Part shown: positions 8,130-16,340 of the stretch, one piece after another
How positions within the stretch are numbered: the first letter of the stretch is position 1
Layout of the letters: each line of letters starts with the position of its first letter
Assembly (NCBI RefSeq): GCF_003233655.1
Contig: NZ_CP029829.1
Span: 1,994,978 to 2,058,977 of the forward strand
Reading direction: 5' to 3'
DNA from: Azospirillum ramasamyi
GTDB lineage: Bacteria > Pseudomonadota > Alphaproteobacteria > Azospirillales > Azospirillaceae
DNA: 64,000 nucleotides
Position numbers and translations under genes: made by a program
Notes under the pieces: model-generated
What the model was told of the DNA's origin: nothing
What the model saw: the letters and a program-made list of their open reading frames with translations, nothing else
Databases searched by the model: none

Positions 8130-9320
8130 TCAGGCGAAACGATACATGGTGAAATCATACATGGTGAAATCATACATGGTGACAGGGGCACCGTCCGGCA
8201 CGCCTTCACTGTCCGCCCCGATCAGGACGAAGCCGTCGGCCCGCGCCGCCGCCGCCAGCCCCGGCCAGCCCGGAGAGGCGACCGGCTCCACCTTGCCGTC
8301 ATCGTCCAGCCGCACCCGGTGCAGGTCGAGACAGCCGATTTCCGAAACCAGCTTGCGCGCGGTCACCGCCTGAATGGTGGCATGGGGCAGCGCGGCGGGC
8401 AAGCCGGCGGCACGCCGCACCGCGCGCCCGGCCAGCAACTCGTAGGCCGCCAGCGCCGCCATCGGTTCGCCCGGCAGCAGCAGAGCGGGAACACCGGCGG
8501 CGCTTCCCAACCCGGCGCTGCCGCCCGGCCGCATGGCGATGCCGTGAAGATCGAGGCTGCCGGCCTTCGCCAGGGCGGGGGGCGCCGCATCGTCCGGGCC
8601 GGTTCCGGTGCGTCCGGCCGACAGGATCAGGTCGGCCCCGGGCTGGGCGAAGGTCTCGGCCAGCGCATCCATGTCGGCGGGCAGAGCGGCCACCGCCTCG
8701 ACAACGCCGCCGTCACGCCGGACCAGCGCGGCCAGCATGTCCCCCAACTGCTCCGGCGCGCCGGCCTTGGGACCGCCGGCCAGCAGGAGCCTCACCCGCG
8801 GCGCCGGCAGGACCGGCAGGATGCGGTGCCCGGCGGCGGCGAGCAGGCCGAGGTCGGCGGGGCGCAGGCGCCGGCCGGCCGGCAGCAGCGGGCTTCCGGC
8901 CGCCATCCAGGCGCCCCGGCGCTCCACCCCGCCGCCGGGCGCCACGGCATCGACCGCCTCGACGAAGGGGCCGGCGGCCTGCGCCGATTCATAGGGGATC
9001 ACCGCGTCGCAGCCCGGCGGCAGCGGATCGCCGGCCACCACCGCAACCGCGCCCGTCAGCGGCACCGGATTGTAGGAGCCGGCACCCAGCGTATCGGCAG
9101 CGGCCACGGCATAGCCGTCCGTCGCGGCCCGGTCGGCCGCCGGCCAATCGCCCAGTGCCGCGACCGCCTCCGCCAGCACCAGGCCGCAACACTCCGCCAG
9201 CGGCAAAGGCCGCGCGGACGGCGCCGCGACCCGGCCGTCGATCCAGGCCCAGGCGGCATCCAGCGTCGAGCGGCGGGAGAAGCCCCGGCCGCGGACATCG
9301 CGGAACGGCGGGGCGGTCAT
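8130..9320 (-). CDS. Divergent MoeA-like molybdopterin-binding protein
   Basis: A 396-residue protein with the domain order of MoeA: PAADRAATDGYAVAAADT near residue 65, CDAVIPYE near 105, and LILSAGRTGTGPDD near 235. The last stretch stands where the family has SGGxSxGxxD. LPGEPMAALAAYELL follows. The changed MPT motif suggests altered or weak activity. The start ATG overlaps the stop of the upstream REC-GGDEF gene by 4 bp (ATGA), so the two are translationally coupled. The C-terminus ends in a repeated MYDFTMYDFTMY caused by a 15-bp DNA repeat. Together with the next gene this gives two MoeA-like proteins in tandem, as seen in some proteobacteria that use molybdenum enzymes. Confidence 0.82.
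   Translation of the reverse strand: MTAPPFRDVRGRGFSRRSTLDAAWAWIDGRVAAPSARPLPLAECCGLVLAEAVAALGDWPAADRAATDGYAVAAADTLGAGSYNPVPLTGAVAVVAGDPLPPGCDAVIPYESAQAAGPFVEAVDAVAPGGGVERRGAWMAAGSPLLPAGRRLRPADLGLLAAAGHRILPVLPAPRVRLLLAGGPKAGAPEQLGDMLAALVRRDGGVVEAVAALPADMDALAETFAQPGADLILSAGRTGTGPDDAAPPALAKAGSLDLHGIAMRPGGSAGLGSAAGVPALLLPGEPMAALAAYELLAGRAVRRAAGLPAALPHATIQAVTARKLVSEIGCLDLHRVRLDDDGKVEPVASPGWPGLAAAARADGFVLIGADSEGVPDGAPVTMYDFTMYDFTMYRFA
8142..8182. repeat. 15-bp in-frame tandem repeat (2.7 copies)
   Basis: The unit ATACATGGTGAAATC occurs at 8142 and 8157, with a partial copy from 8172. It lies inside the last codons of the upstream MoeA-like gene and adds MYDFT units to its C-terminus. Since the unit is 15 bp, copy-number change would keep the frame. 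It also lies 37 bases upstream of the next gene's start. Confidence 0.85.
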
Positions 9321-10234
9321 AGCGCCCTCACCATTGCATCCTGAACGCGGTTGCGGCCGGCGCGCTTGGCACGATAGAGCAGCTGGTCGGCCATCTCCGC
9401 CAGCCGTTCCGGGCTGCCGTCGGCGGACGGAGTCACGGTGGCGACGCCGAGGCTGATGGTGACGAAGGGGGCGACGGGCGACTGGGCGTGCGGAATGCGC
9501 TGTTCGGCCACGGCGGCGCGGAAGCCCTCGGCGACGCGGATGGCGCCGGTTCCGTCGGTCTCCGGCAGCAGGCAGACGAACTCCTCGCCGCCATAGCGGG
9601 CCACGAGGTCGCTCGGCCGCCTCGCCCGATCCGCCAGCAGCTCGGCCACCAGGCGCAGGCATTCGTCGCCGGCCTGATGGCCGTACTCGTCGTTGTAGGC
9701 CTTGAAATGGTCGACATCGAGGATGATGAGCGACAGCGGCAGGTGCGACCGGGTACAGCGCCGCCACTCGCGCGTCATCGCATCGTCGAAGCGGCGGCGG
9801 TTGGCGATGCCGGTCAGCCCGTCCAGGAAGGACAGGCTGCGCAGCAGATCGGCTTGGCGTTTCAGCAGCAGGTGGTTGCGCACCCGCGCCTTCACGATCG
9901 GCGGGCTGATCGGCTTGGTGATGAAGTCGATGGCCCCGACCTCCAGCCCGCGGGTTTCGTCCTCCACCTCGCTCTTGGCGGAGATGAAGATGACGGGGAT
10001 GTCGTGGGTGGCCGGGTCGGACTTGATGCGGCGGCACACCTCGAAGCCGTCCATTCCCGGCATCATGATGTCCAGCAGAACAAGGTCGGGCATCCGCGCC
10101 TGGACGAGATCCAGCGCCTTCTCGCCGTCGGTGGCGAAATAGATGTCGTAGTCGTCCTTCAGGATGCGGCTGAGCACATGGACGTTGGACGGGATGTCGT
10201 CCACCACCAGGATTTTTGGGCGGGGTTCGGCCAT
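9317..10234 (-). CDS. Response regulator with GGDEF domain (diguanylate cyclase)
   Basis: A 305-residue REC-GGDEF protein. The receiver (residues about 7-125) has VVDD, the phospho-acceptor aspartate in LVLLDIMMPGMDGFE (near residue 55), and the KPI lysine. The GGDEF domain (about 140-300) starts DGLTGIANRRRFD and carries the active-site YGGEEF near residue 220. There is no RxxD product-inhibition site just before GGEEF (the residues there read DLVARYGGEEF). It should make c-di-GMP when phosphorylated. It lies 8 bp downstream of the large hybrid kinase, its likely partner, and its stop overlaps the start of the MoeA-like gene. Confidence 0.93.
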   Translation of the reverse strand: MAEPRPKILVVDDIPSNVHVLSRILKDDYDIYFATDGEKALDLVQARMPDLVLLDIMMPGMDGFEVCRRIKSDPATHDIPVIFISAKSEVEDETRGLEVGAIDFITKPISPPIVKARVRNHLLLKRQADLLRSLSFLDGLTGIANRRRFDDAMTREWRRCTRSHLPLSLIILDVDHFKAYNDEYGHQAGDECLRLVAELLADRARRPSDLVARYGGEEFVCLLPETDGTGAIRVAEGFRAAVAEQRIPHAQSPVAPFVTISLGVATVTPSADGSPERLAEMADQLLYRAKRAGRNRVQDAMVRAL

Positions 10235-10242
10235 GGGCGCGT

Positions 10243-13200
10243 TCAGACCATCGGCAGTGGAAGGCCGAGGTCACGCGCGATCCGCTGCACGATCCCAAGC
10301 GCCTTGGTGAAATCCAGACCGTCGATGGCGGATGACAGCCCCTTGATCGTCGAGGGCTCGACCGAATCCGTCAGCAACGGCGCCAGCATAGCGAACTCTT
10401 CCGCCGCTGCGAAGTTGCTGTCATGTAACAACGTCGCGAACCGCGGCAGCCGCTCCGCCAGCTCCTTGCGGTTTTCCGCCGGCCGGCCGGGGTTGCCGGC
10501 GCCCGCCGGGCGCCCGGAACCATCGGCCGCCGCCAGCAGGACGGCGCTCTCCAGCACCAGGGCCAGTTCGGCGTGCAGCACCGGGAGCTGGGCGTCGGCC
10601 GCGGCGGCATCGCCCCGCTGCGCGGCGACCTGCACCGCGTCGGCGGCAGCGGACAGGCGCACGGCGCCGACATTGCCGGCGACGCTCTTCAGTTCATGCG
10701 CGATGCCTTTGGCGGCCGTCAGGTCGCCGGAACCCAGTGCCGCCGAGATCCGGTCGGCGACCTCGCCGTAGCCCGACGCGAACTGACCGATGAAGCGGCG
10801 GAACAGCCCGGCATCACCGCTAAGCCGGTCGAGCGCGTCGGCCAGATCGATTCCCGGCAGGTCGCCCGGCAGATCGCCTGCCGGGCGGTCCGACACCGCC
10901 ACGGGCGGCATGGCGATGCGCGAAGGGGCCGCGGCGGTCAGCATGGCCTGGCCGCGCGACGGGACCGGTCCGGGGGCGCAGGGCGTACAGGGCCGGATCG
11001 CCACCAGCGGCGGCCCGATCCAGCGGGCCAGCGTGGCGAAAAGCTGCGGCAGGTCGAGCGGCTTCGGCACATGGGCGTCCATCCCATTGTCCAGGCAGCG
11101 CTGACGGTCGGCGGGCAAGGCGCTGGCGGTCATCGCGATGATCGGCAGATGCCGCCCGCAAGGCAGGGCACGGATCGCCGCGGTCGCCGCGAACCCGTCC
11201 ATGTCCGGCATCTGCACGTCGAGCAGCACGGCATCGAAGGGCTGGTGGGCGGCGCGCACGCAGTCCACCGCCTGCCGTCCGGTGGCGGCCACGGTGACGG
11301 CCGCCCCCGCCCGCTCCAGGATCTCGCGCGCCACCTGCTGGCTGATGGCATTGTCGTCGGCCAGCAGCAGCCGGCGGCCGTGCAGCGCCCGGCTGGCATC
11401 CCAGGCCGCCCCGGAAAGGCCCCCATCCGGCCGCCCGCCCTCCGCGCCGGACCGAAGCGCGGGATAATCCGGGGCGGGAATGGCGGCGGGCAGGCGGACG
11501 CCCTCGCCGTCCGGCGCCTTCCGGGCATAGGCGACGGTGACGGCGTCGAGCAGGGTGGAGGCGGTGACCGGCTTCACCAGGAATCCGGCGGCTCCGGTCT
11601 CTTCGAAACGGGCGCCCAGCCGGTCGCGGCCATAGCCGCTGATGACGATGATCATCGGGGTGCCGGCACGGGCATCGGCGCGGATGCGGCGCGCCGCCTC
11701 GATCCCGTCCATTCCCGGCATCTTCCAGTCCATCAGCACGACGTCATAGGGGGTGCCGGCCGCCGCCGCCCGCTCCAGCTCGTCGATGGCGGCCTGTCCG
11801 TCGGCGCAGGCGGTCACCGCCCAGCCGAAGGCGGCGGCGATCTCGCCCAGCACCTCGCGCGCGGTGGCGTTGTCGTCCACCACCAGAACCGCCAGGTCGC
11901 GCGGAACCAGACGCGGCAGCCGCCCGGCCGGCCCGGCCGCGATCCCGGCGCCCGGCCCGATCCCCGCCGCGTTCCCGGCATGAAGCCCAAACTCGGCGCG
12001 GAAGCGGAAGACGCTGCCCTTGCCGGGCTCGCTCTCCACCTCCATGGCGCCGTTCATCAGCCGGACCAGCCGCGCGCAGATCGCCAGCCCCAGCCCGGTG
12101 CCGCCGAAGCGCCGGGTGGTGGAGCTGTCGCCCTGGCTGAAGGCCTGGAACAGCAGTTCGCGCTGTTCCGGCGCGATGCCGATGCCGGTGTCGCGCACCG
12201 CGAAGTCCAGCACGGCGCGGTCGTTGGACAGCGAGCGGACCCTGACCGCCACCACCACCTCGCCGGTCTCGGTGAACTTGATGGCGTTTCCGGCGAGGTT
12301 GATCAGGATCTGCTGCAGGCGCAACGGGTCGCCGATCAGGTCGAGCGGCACGTCCGGCGCCACCGAGAACAGGACGTCGATATCCTTTTCCTGGGCGGCG
12401 GAGCCGATGATCACCGCCAACGTCTGCAGCAGGTCGTCCAGGCGGAAATCGACCCGCTCAAGCTCCAGCTTGCCGGCCTCCACCTTGGAGAAATCGAGGA
12501 TGTCGTTCAGGATGCCCAGAAGCGACTGCGCCGACACCCGCACCTTGTGCACGTAATCCGCCTGCCGGTCGGTCAGCTCCGTCTGCTGAAGCAGGTGGAT
12601 CAGCCCGAGGATCGCGTTCATCGGCGTGCGGATCTCGTGGCTCATATTGGCCAGGAACTCGCTCTTGGCGCGGCTCGCCGCCTCCGCCGCCAGCCGGGCG
12701 CGCTGCATCGCCGCCTCCGCCCGCTTGCGCTCGGCGATCTCGTGGAAGACCACCACCGCCCCCTCCACCTTGCCGTCGGCCAGCATGGGCGAAGCGGTGT
12801 ATTCCACCAGGAGGGGCTTCCCGGCCTTGGTCCAGTAGGTGTCCTCCAGCCCGCGCCGGCTTTCCCCGCTCAGCAGCACCGCCGTCACCGGGCATTCCAG
12901 CGCCGGGAAGGGCGAACCGTCGGCGCGGCGGGAATGGATCAGCACATGCAGGTTGCCGCCCAGGAGTTCCTCGTTGCCATAGCCGGTCAGCACGGAGGTG
13001 GCGGGGTTGGCGAAGGTGATCCGCCCCTCGCGGTCGACGCCGCAGATGCTGTCGGACGCGGAATGCAGGATCAGGTTCAGGCGGCGGTTGGCGCTGGCGA
13101 AGGCCTCGTTGGCGGCCTCCAGCTCCCGCTTCTTGGCGTCGAGCTCTGCATTGGTGTCGGCCAGCCGGCGGCGGCCGGCCATCTCGCGCTCCAGGCTGCG

Positions 13201-14142
13201 CAGGGCGCCATAGACCAGCGCGGCACAGGCCAGCACCGCCAGCCCGACGAGGATGCCGCCGCGGACCGCCCGCTCCCGCCACGCCGCCAGTTCCGTCCGC
13301 TCCGACAGGGCGACGAAGACGACCAGCGGCAGGGTCGGCACCCGCTGATAGGACAGGATGCGCCGCTCGCCCGGCACCGGCCCGTCCACGTCGAAGGTTT
13401 CCGTGGCGGCTTCGGCGGCGTGGCGCAGCACGATCCTGCCGTCCGGCCCGTCCAGCGGTTCGCTGTCGGGGAAGCGCAGGATCGCCTTGCCGTCGGTGCG
13501 GTAGACCGCGACCGCCGAACCGGCGCCGAGATCGAGGCTTTCGTACAGCTGCTGGTAATAGTCGAGGTCGATGTTGGCGTGGACGACCCCCAGGAAGCGG
13601 CCGTCCTGCAGGAGCGGCCGGCTGACCGTGAAGGACAGGGAACCGGTCAGCCTGCCGGTGATCCGCTCGCCGACATGGAATTCCGCGCCGTCGCGGTGGA
13701 CCTGGAAATAGGTACGGTCAGCGACATTGCCGGGCGGCACCGGAAACTGCCGGCTGGACTGGACGTTGTCGCCGGTGGGGCCATGGATCCACAGGGCCGC
13801 GATCTCCGGCAGATTGTCCACCATGTCGCGGACGGTGATCCACGCCTCGCGGTTGGTGTCCAGCCCCGGCATGCCGTAGCGGTCGACGAGATCCTGGGCC
13901 CGCCGGATGGCGAGATCGGCGGTCGCGACCGTCCGGCGCACATTCTCCTGCATGAGCCGCGCCGACGCCTGCGCCTGCTCCTGCGCATGGCGCAACGTCT
14001 CCGTCCGGTCGGCCCAGACCACATAGCCCCAGAAACCGACGCCCAGCAATGCGATCAGCGAAAAGCCGGCGGCATGCAGCAGGCGGGTGCGGGTGGGAGA
14101 CAGGGCAAGCGCCGCAGCGTCGATCGCGTTTCTGTCCATCAT
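10243..14142 (-). CDS. Membrane hybrid histidine kinase with two receivers and HPt
   Basis: A 1299-residue sensor. Transmembrane segments at about 22-44 and 297-315 bracket a periplasmic sensor of the double-Cache kind. A coiled coil leads to a PAS domain (about 350-475). The kinase core has its phospho-histidine in [11 protein letters not shown] (about residue 501) and ATP-binding boxes LINLAGNAIKFTETG, DTGIGI and [10 protein letters not shown]. Two receiver domains follow, with aspartates in VLMDWKMPGMDG (about 806) and VLLDVQMPDMDG (about 974). A C-terminal HPt domain has its histidine in IAHELKSVAGNVG (about 1149). All relay residues are present. The adjacent REC-GGDEF gene is the likely output. 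The ligand is unknown. Confidence 0.93.
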   Translation of the reverse strand: MMDRNAIDAAALALSPTRTRLLHAAGFSLIALLGVGFWGYVVWADRTETLRHAQEQAQASARLMQENVRRTVATADLAIRRAQDLVDRYGMPGLDTNREAWITVRDMVDNLPEIAALWIHGPTGDNVQSSRQFPVPPGNVADRTYFQVHRDGAEFHVGERITGRLTGSLSFTVSRPLLQDGRFLGVVHANIDLDYYQQLYESLDLGAGSAVAVYRTDGKAILRFPDSEPLDGPDGRIVLRHAAEAATETFDVDGPVPGERRILSYQRVPTLPLVVFVALSERTELAAWRERAVRGGILVGLAVLACAALVYGALRSLEREMAGRRRLADTNAELDAKKRELEAANEAFASANRRLNLILHSASDSICGVDREGRITFANPATSVLTGYGNEELLGGNLHVLIHSRRADGSPFPALECPVTAVLLSGESRRGLEDTYWTKAGKPLLVEYTASPMLADGKVEGAVVVFHEIAERKRAEAAMQRARLAAEAASRAKSEFLANMSHEIRTPMNAILGLIHLLQQTELTDRQADYVHKVRVSAQSLLGILNDILDFSKVEAGKLELERVDFRLDDLLQTLAVIIGSAAQEKDIDVLFSVAPDVPLDLIGDPLRLQQILINLAGNAIKFTETGEVVVAVRVRSLSNDRAVLDFAVRDTGIGIAPEQRELLFQAFSQGDSSTTRRFGGTGLGLAICARLVRLMNGAMEVESEPGKGSVFRFRAEFGLHAGNAAGIGPGAGIAAGPAGRLPRLVPRDLAVLVVDDNATAREVLGEIAAAFGWAVTACADGQAAIDELERAAAAGTPYDVVLMDWKMPGMDGIEAARRIRADARAGTPMIIVISGYGRDRLGARFEETGAAGFLVKPVTASTLLDAVTVAYARKAPDGEGVRLPAAIPAPDYPALRSGAEGGRPDGGLSGAAWDASRALHGRRLLLADDNAISQQVAREILERAGAAVTVAATGRQAVDCVRAAHQPFDAVLLDVQMPDMDGFAATAAIRALPCGRHLPIIAMTASALPADRQRCLDNGMDAHVPKPLDLPQLFATLARWIGPPLVAIRPCTPCAPGPVPSRGQAMLTAAAPSRIAMPPVAVSDRPAGDLPGDLPGIDLADALDRLSGDAGLFRRFIGQFASGYGEVADRISAALGSGDLTAAKGIAHELKSVAGNVGAVRLSAAADAVQVAAQRGDAAAADAQLPVLHAELALVLESAVLLAAADGSGRPAGAGNPGRPAENRKELAERLPRFATLLHDSNFAAAEEFAMLAPLLTDSVEPSTIKGLSSAIDGLDFTKALGIVQRIARDLGLPLPMV

Positions 14143-14412
14143 TGCCGAACCGCCGCCGCATCGCTGCGGTCGGCCGGCGCCCGTCGCCAGCCATTCCGCC
14201 TACATCGGTCGGAGTATGGTCTTGTGCGCTCCTTGACCGCAAGCAACTTGATATGCTCCGCGGTGAAGTTGGGGACATCTGGCGCTTGTGGGGAACCCCG
14301 ACGGTACAGCCCCCCTTGCTCCGCCTGCCTTTGCGCGCGGCCGGCGGCATCGTGCCCCCATATTTGTCAAACCGACCGTTTCCGCTCCCGCTCCGCTGAA
14401 AGTGCCCGATCG

Positions 14413-15771
14413 ATGGCCGACCACCGCCTCGTCCCAGTCAAGTTTCTCCCGACCACCCTGTTGGGCGCCGGCCTGCTGGCCCTGGCGGTCTGCACCGCCC
14501 CGGCCGTGACGGCGCTGGCGCAGGGGACGATGACGAGGCAGGTACGGACCGACCCGATGCAGACGGTCGGGGCCGAGGTGCATGTGGGGATGGATACGCT
14601 GCCCAAGCCCTATGCCACCCCGTCCGTCGACAACGAGGCCGTGCTGGTGCCGCGGCCCGGCGGCCAGCCGCTGCGGGCGCCGCGCGGCTTCACCGTCAGC
14701 CTGTTCCGCGACGGGGTGGAGAATGCGCGCAACCTGCTGGTCCTGCCCAACGGCGACGTGCTGGTGGCCCAGCAGAAGCCCGGCACCCTGACCCTGCTGC
14801 GCGACGCCGACGGCGACGGCCATGCCGAGATGGCCGAGACCTGGGCCGAGGGCTTCGACCAGCCCTTCGGCCTCGCCTTCCATGACGGGGCGGTACTGGT
14901 CGGCGACCTGGACGGGGTGTGGCGGCTGCCCTGGACGGCCGGGACCGCGAAGGCGGGGGAGCGGCGGCGGCTGACCCCGGAGGGCGCCTTCGGCAAGCAT
15001 GGCGGCCACAACACCCGCTCGCTCGCGGTGGCGCCGGACGGCCGGCATTTCTACGTCGGCATCGGGTCGGAAGGGAATATCGGGGTGGAACCTGAACCGC
15101 GCGCCACCATCCAGGAATTCCGCATCGACGGCAGCGGCCAGCGCCAGTATGCCGGCGGGCTGCGCAACCCCGTCGGCCTCGCCTTCAAACCGGGCACCAA
15201 CGACCTCTACACGGTGGTAAACGAGCGCGACGGGATGGGCGACCAGCTGGTTCCCGATTTCCTGACCTCGGTTACCCCCGGCGGCTTCTATGGCTGGCCC
15301 TACTCCTACATCGGCGGCAACCCGCAGCCGGGCTTCGCCGGGCAGCGGCCCGATCTGGTCAAGGCGGCGCTGGCGCCCGGGTTGCTGTTCCAGGCCCATT
15401 CCGCGCCGATCGGCCTGGTCTTCGGCGACGCCACCCATTTCCCGGAGCGTTACCGCATGGGCGCCTTCGTCGCTCTGCGCGGGTCGTGGAACCGCTCCCG
15501 CCCTACCGGATACGCCATCGCCTTCGTGCCCTTCGACTCCGCCCCCTTCGACAAGAGCCGCCCGACCGGCACCTACGAGACCTTCGTCACCGGCTTCCGC
15601 GTCAACAGCCGGCCCGACGGCGACGAGACCCCACGGGTGTGGGGCCGGCCGAGCGGACTGGCGGTCGCCGCCGACGGCGCCCTGCTGATCGCCGACGACA
15701 CCTCCGGCTCGGTCTGGCGGGTGGCCTATGCCGCGGCGGACCGGGAGCCGGAGCCGGCGGCCAAGCCCTGA
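14413..15771 (+). CDS. Exported PQQ-type sorbosone/glucose dehydrogenase-like protein
   Basis: A 452-residue protein with a signal peptide (first about 37 residues, ending ALAQG) and a six-bladed propeller of the soluble PQQ glucose/sorbosone dehydrogenase family. Recognisable stretches are GFTVSLFRDGVENARNLLVL, GDVLVAQQKPG, FGLAFHDGAVLVGD, GHNTRSLAVAPDG, GLRNPVGLAFKPG and GRPSGLAVAADGALLIADD. It probably oxidises a sugar or aldose in the periplasm, though many family members have no proven substrate or cofactor. The open frame extends far upstream, but only from the ATG at 14413 does the sequence look like protein with an export signal. It diverges from the hybrid kinase with about 270 bp between and converges on cowN. 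Confidence 0.85.
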   Translation: MADHRLVPVKFLPTTLLGAGLLALAVCTAPAVTALAQGTMTRQVRTDPMQTVGAEVHVGMDTLPKPYATPSVDNEAVLVPRPGGQPLRAPRGFTVSLFRDGVENARNLLVLPNGDVLVAQQKPGTLTLLRDADGDGHAEMAETWAEGFDQPFGLAFHDGAVLVGDLDGVWRLPWTAGTAKAGERRRLTPEGAFGKHGGHNTRSLAVAPDGRHFYVGIGSEGNIGVEPEPRATIQEFRIDGSGQRQYAGGLRNPVGLAFKPGTNDLYTVVNERDGMGDQLVPDFLTSVTPGGFYGWPYSYIGGNPQPGFAGQRPDLVKAALAPGLLFQAHSAPIGLVFGDATHFPERYRMGAFVALRGSWNRSRPTGYAIAFVPFDSAPFDKSRPTGTYETFVTGFRVNSRPDGDETPRVWGRPSGLAVAADGALLIADDTSGSVWRVAYAAADREPEPAAKP

Positions 15772-15784
15772 CCGCCCTGCCCCG

Positions 15785-16081
15785 TCAGCAGCACTCGTCC
15801 TCCAGCTGGCGCAGCATCGCCAGCCCTTCCTCGTCGTCATGCTCCTCGAACAGGTCGGCGATGTAATAGATGTTGGAGCAGAGCAGGCACAGCCCGTCGG
15901 CCTGCCGCTTCAGCGGATCCTCGGCGACCGCCAGCTTGGCGCGGAACCGCTCCCAGAAGGCGTTCGTCTTGGCCGGGTCGTCGATGTGCATGTACAGCCG
16001 TTCGATGATGCGGCGGCTGTTGCCCTCGCAGTCGATTCCCTTGAACGATACGTAACGGTCGGGCGCGTCGATGCTGTCCAC
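15785..16081 (-). CDS. cowN: CowN, sustains nitrogen fixation in the presence of CO
   Basis: A 98-residue cytoplasmic protein matching the CowN family (DRYVSFKGIDCEGNSRRIIERL near the N-terminus; DPAKTNAFWERFRAKL; LCLLCSNIYYIADLFEEHDD; C-terminal DECC), shown here as separate stretches. CowN protects molybdenum nitrogenase from carbon monoxide. The GTG start at 16081 is chosen because GAGGAGG lies 8 bases upstream; further in-frame starts upstream have no family similarity. The gene lies downstream of, and on the same strand as, an RcoM-type CO sensor, with 257 bp between them. No convincing sigma-54 promoter was found just upstream. Confidence 0.9.
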   Translation of the reverse strand: MDSIDAPDRYVSFKGIDCEGNSRRIIERLYMHIDDPAKTNAFWERFRAKLAVAEDPLKRQADGLCLLCSNIYYIADLFEEHDDEEGLAMLRQLEDECC

Positions 16082-16227
16082 GGGATCGGCCTCCTCATGC
16101 CGGTTGCCAGGGGTGGGAAACGTGACGGCGATGCTTTCCCAGCCGTGACCCCGCCCGCAAGCCATGCCGCACCAGCGGCAGTCCACCCGCGCGAATGGTG
16201 GAATCGCTGCGTGAATGGGAACGCCTG

Positions 16228-16247
16228 AAGCGAATTTGCATTCGCTT
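16228..16247. repeat. Palindromic repeat (copy 2), upstream of cowN
   Basis: AAGCGAAT and ATTCGCTT form perfect 8-bp arms around TTGC. It belongs to the same family as 6109-6130 and 16319-16340 (consensus AAAGCGNAT-N4-ATNCGCTTT). It lies between rcoM and cowN, so it could be a transcript-end hairpin or part of the cowN control region. Confidence 0.7.
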
Positions 16248-16318
16248 TAGATTCTTTTTGATCTCATCCGCCGGTCGGGCTTCGGCCGCGTGAGCGGCCG
16301 GGGCCGCCGTCGCGGTCC

Positions 16319-16340
16319 AAAGCGGATTGCAATGCGCTTT
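16319..16340. repeat. Palindromic repeat overlapping the rcoM stop (copy 3)
   Basis: A 22-bp near-perfect palindrome centred on ATTGCAAT, with arms AAAGCG and CGCTTT. The TAA stop of rcoM overlaps its right edge, the same placement as copy 1 at the end of the MoeA-fusion gene. Confidence 0.75.

Noticed and set aside
10573-14412. Open frame running upstream of the sorbosone dehydrogenase-like gene
   Set aside because: It is antisense to the hybrid kinase, and only the part from 14413 starts with a signal peptide and matches a family.
16090-16200. Sigma-54 (-24/-12) promoter for cowN
   Set aside because: A TTGC with a partial upstream TGC was seen, but the GG-N10-GC spacing needed for sigma-54 is not met.
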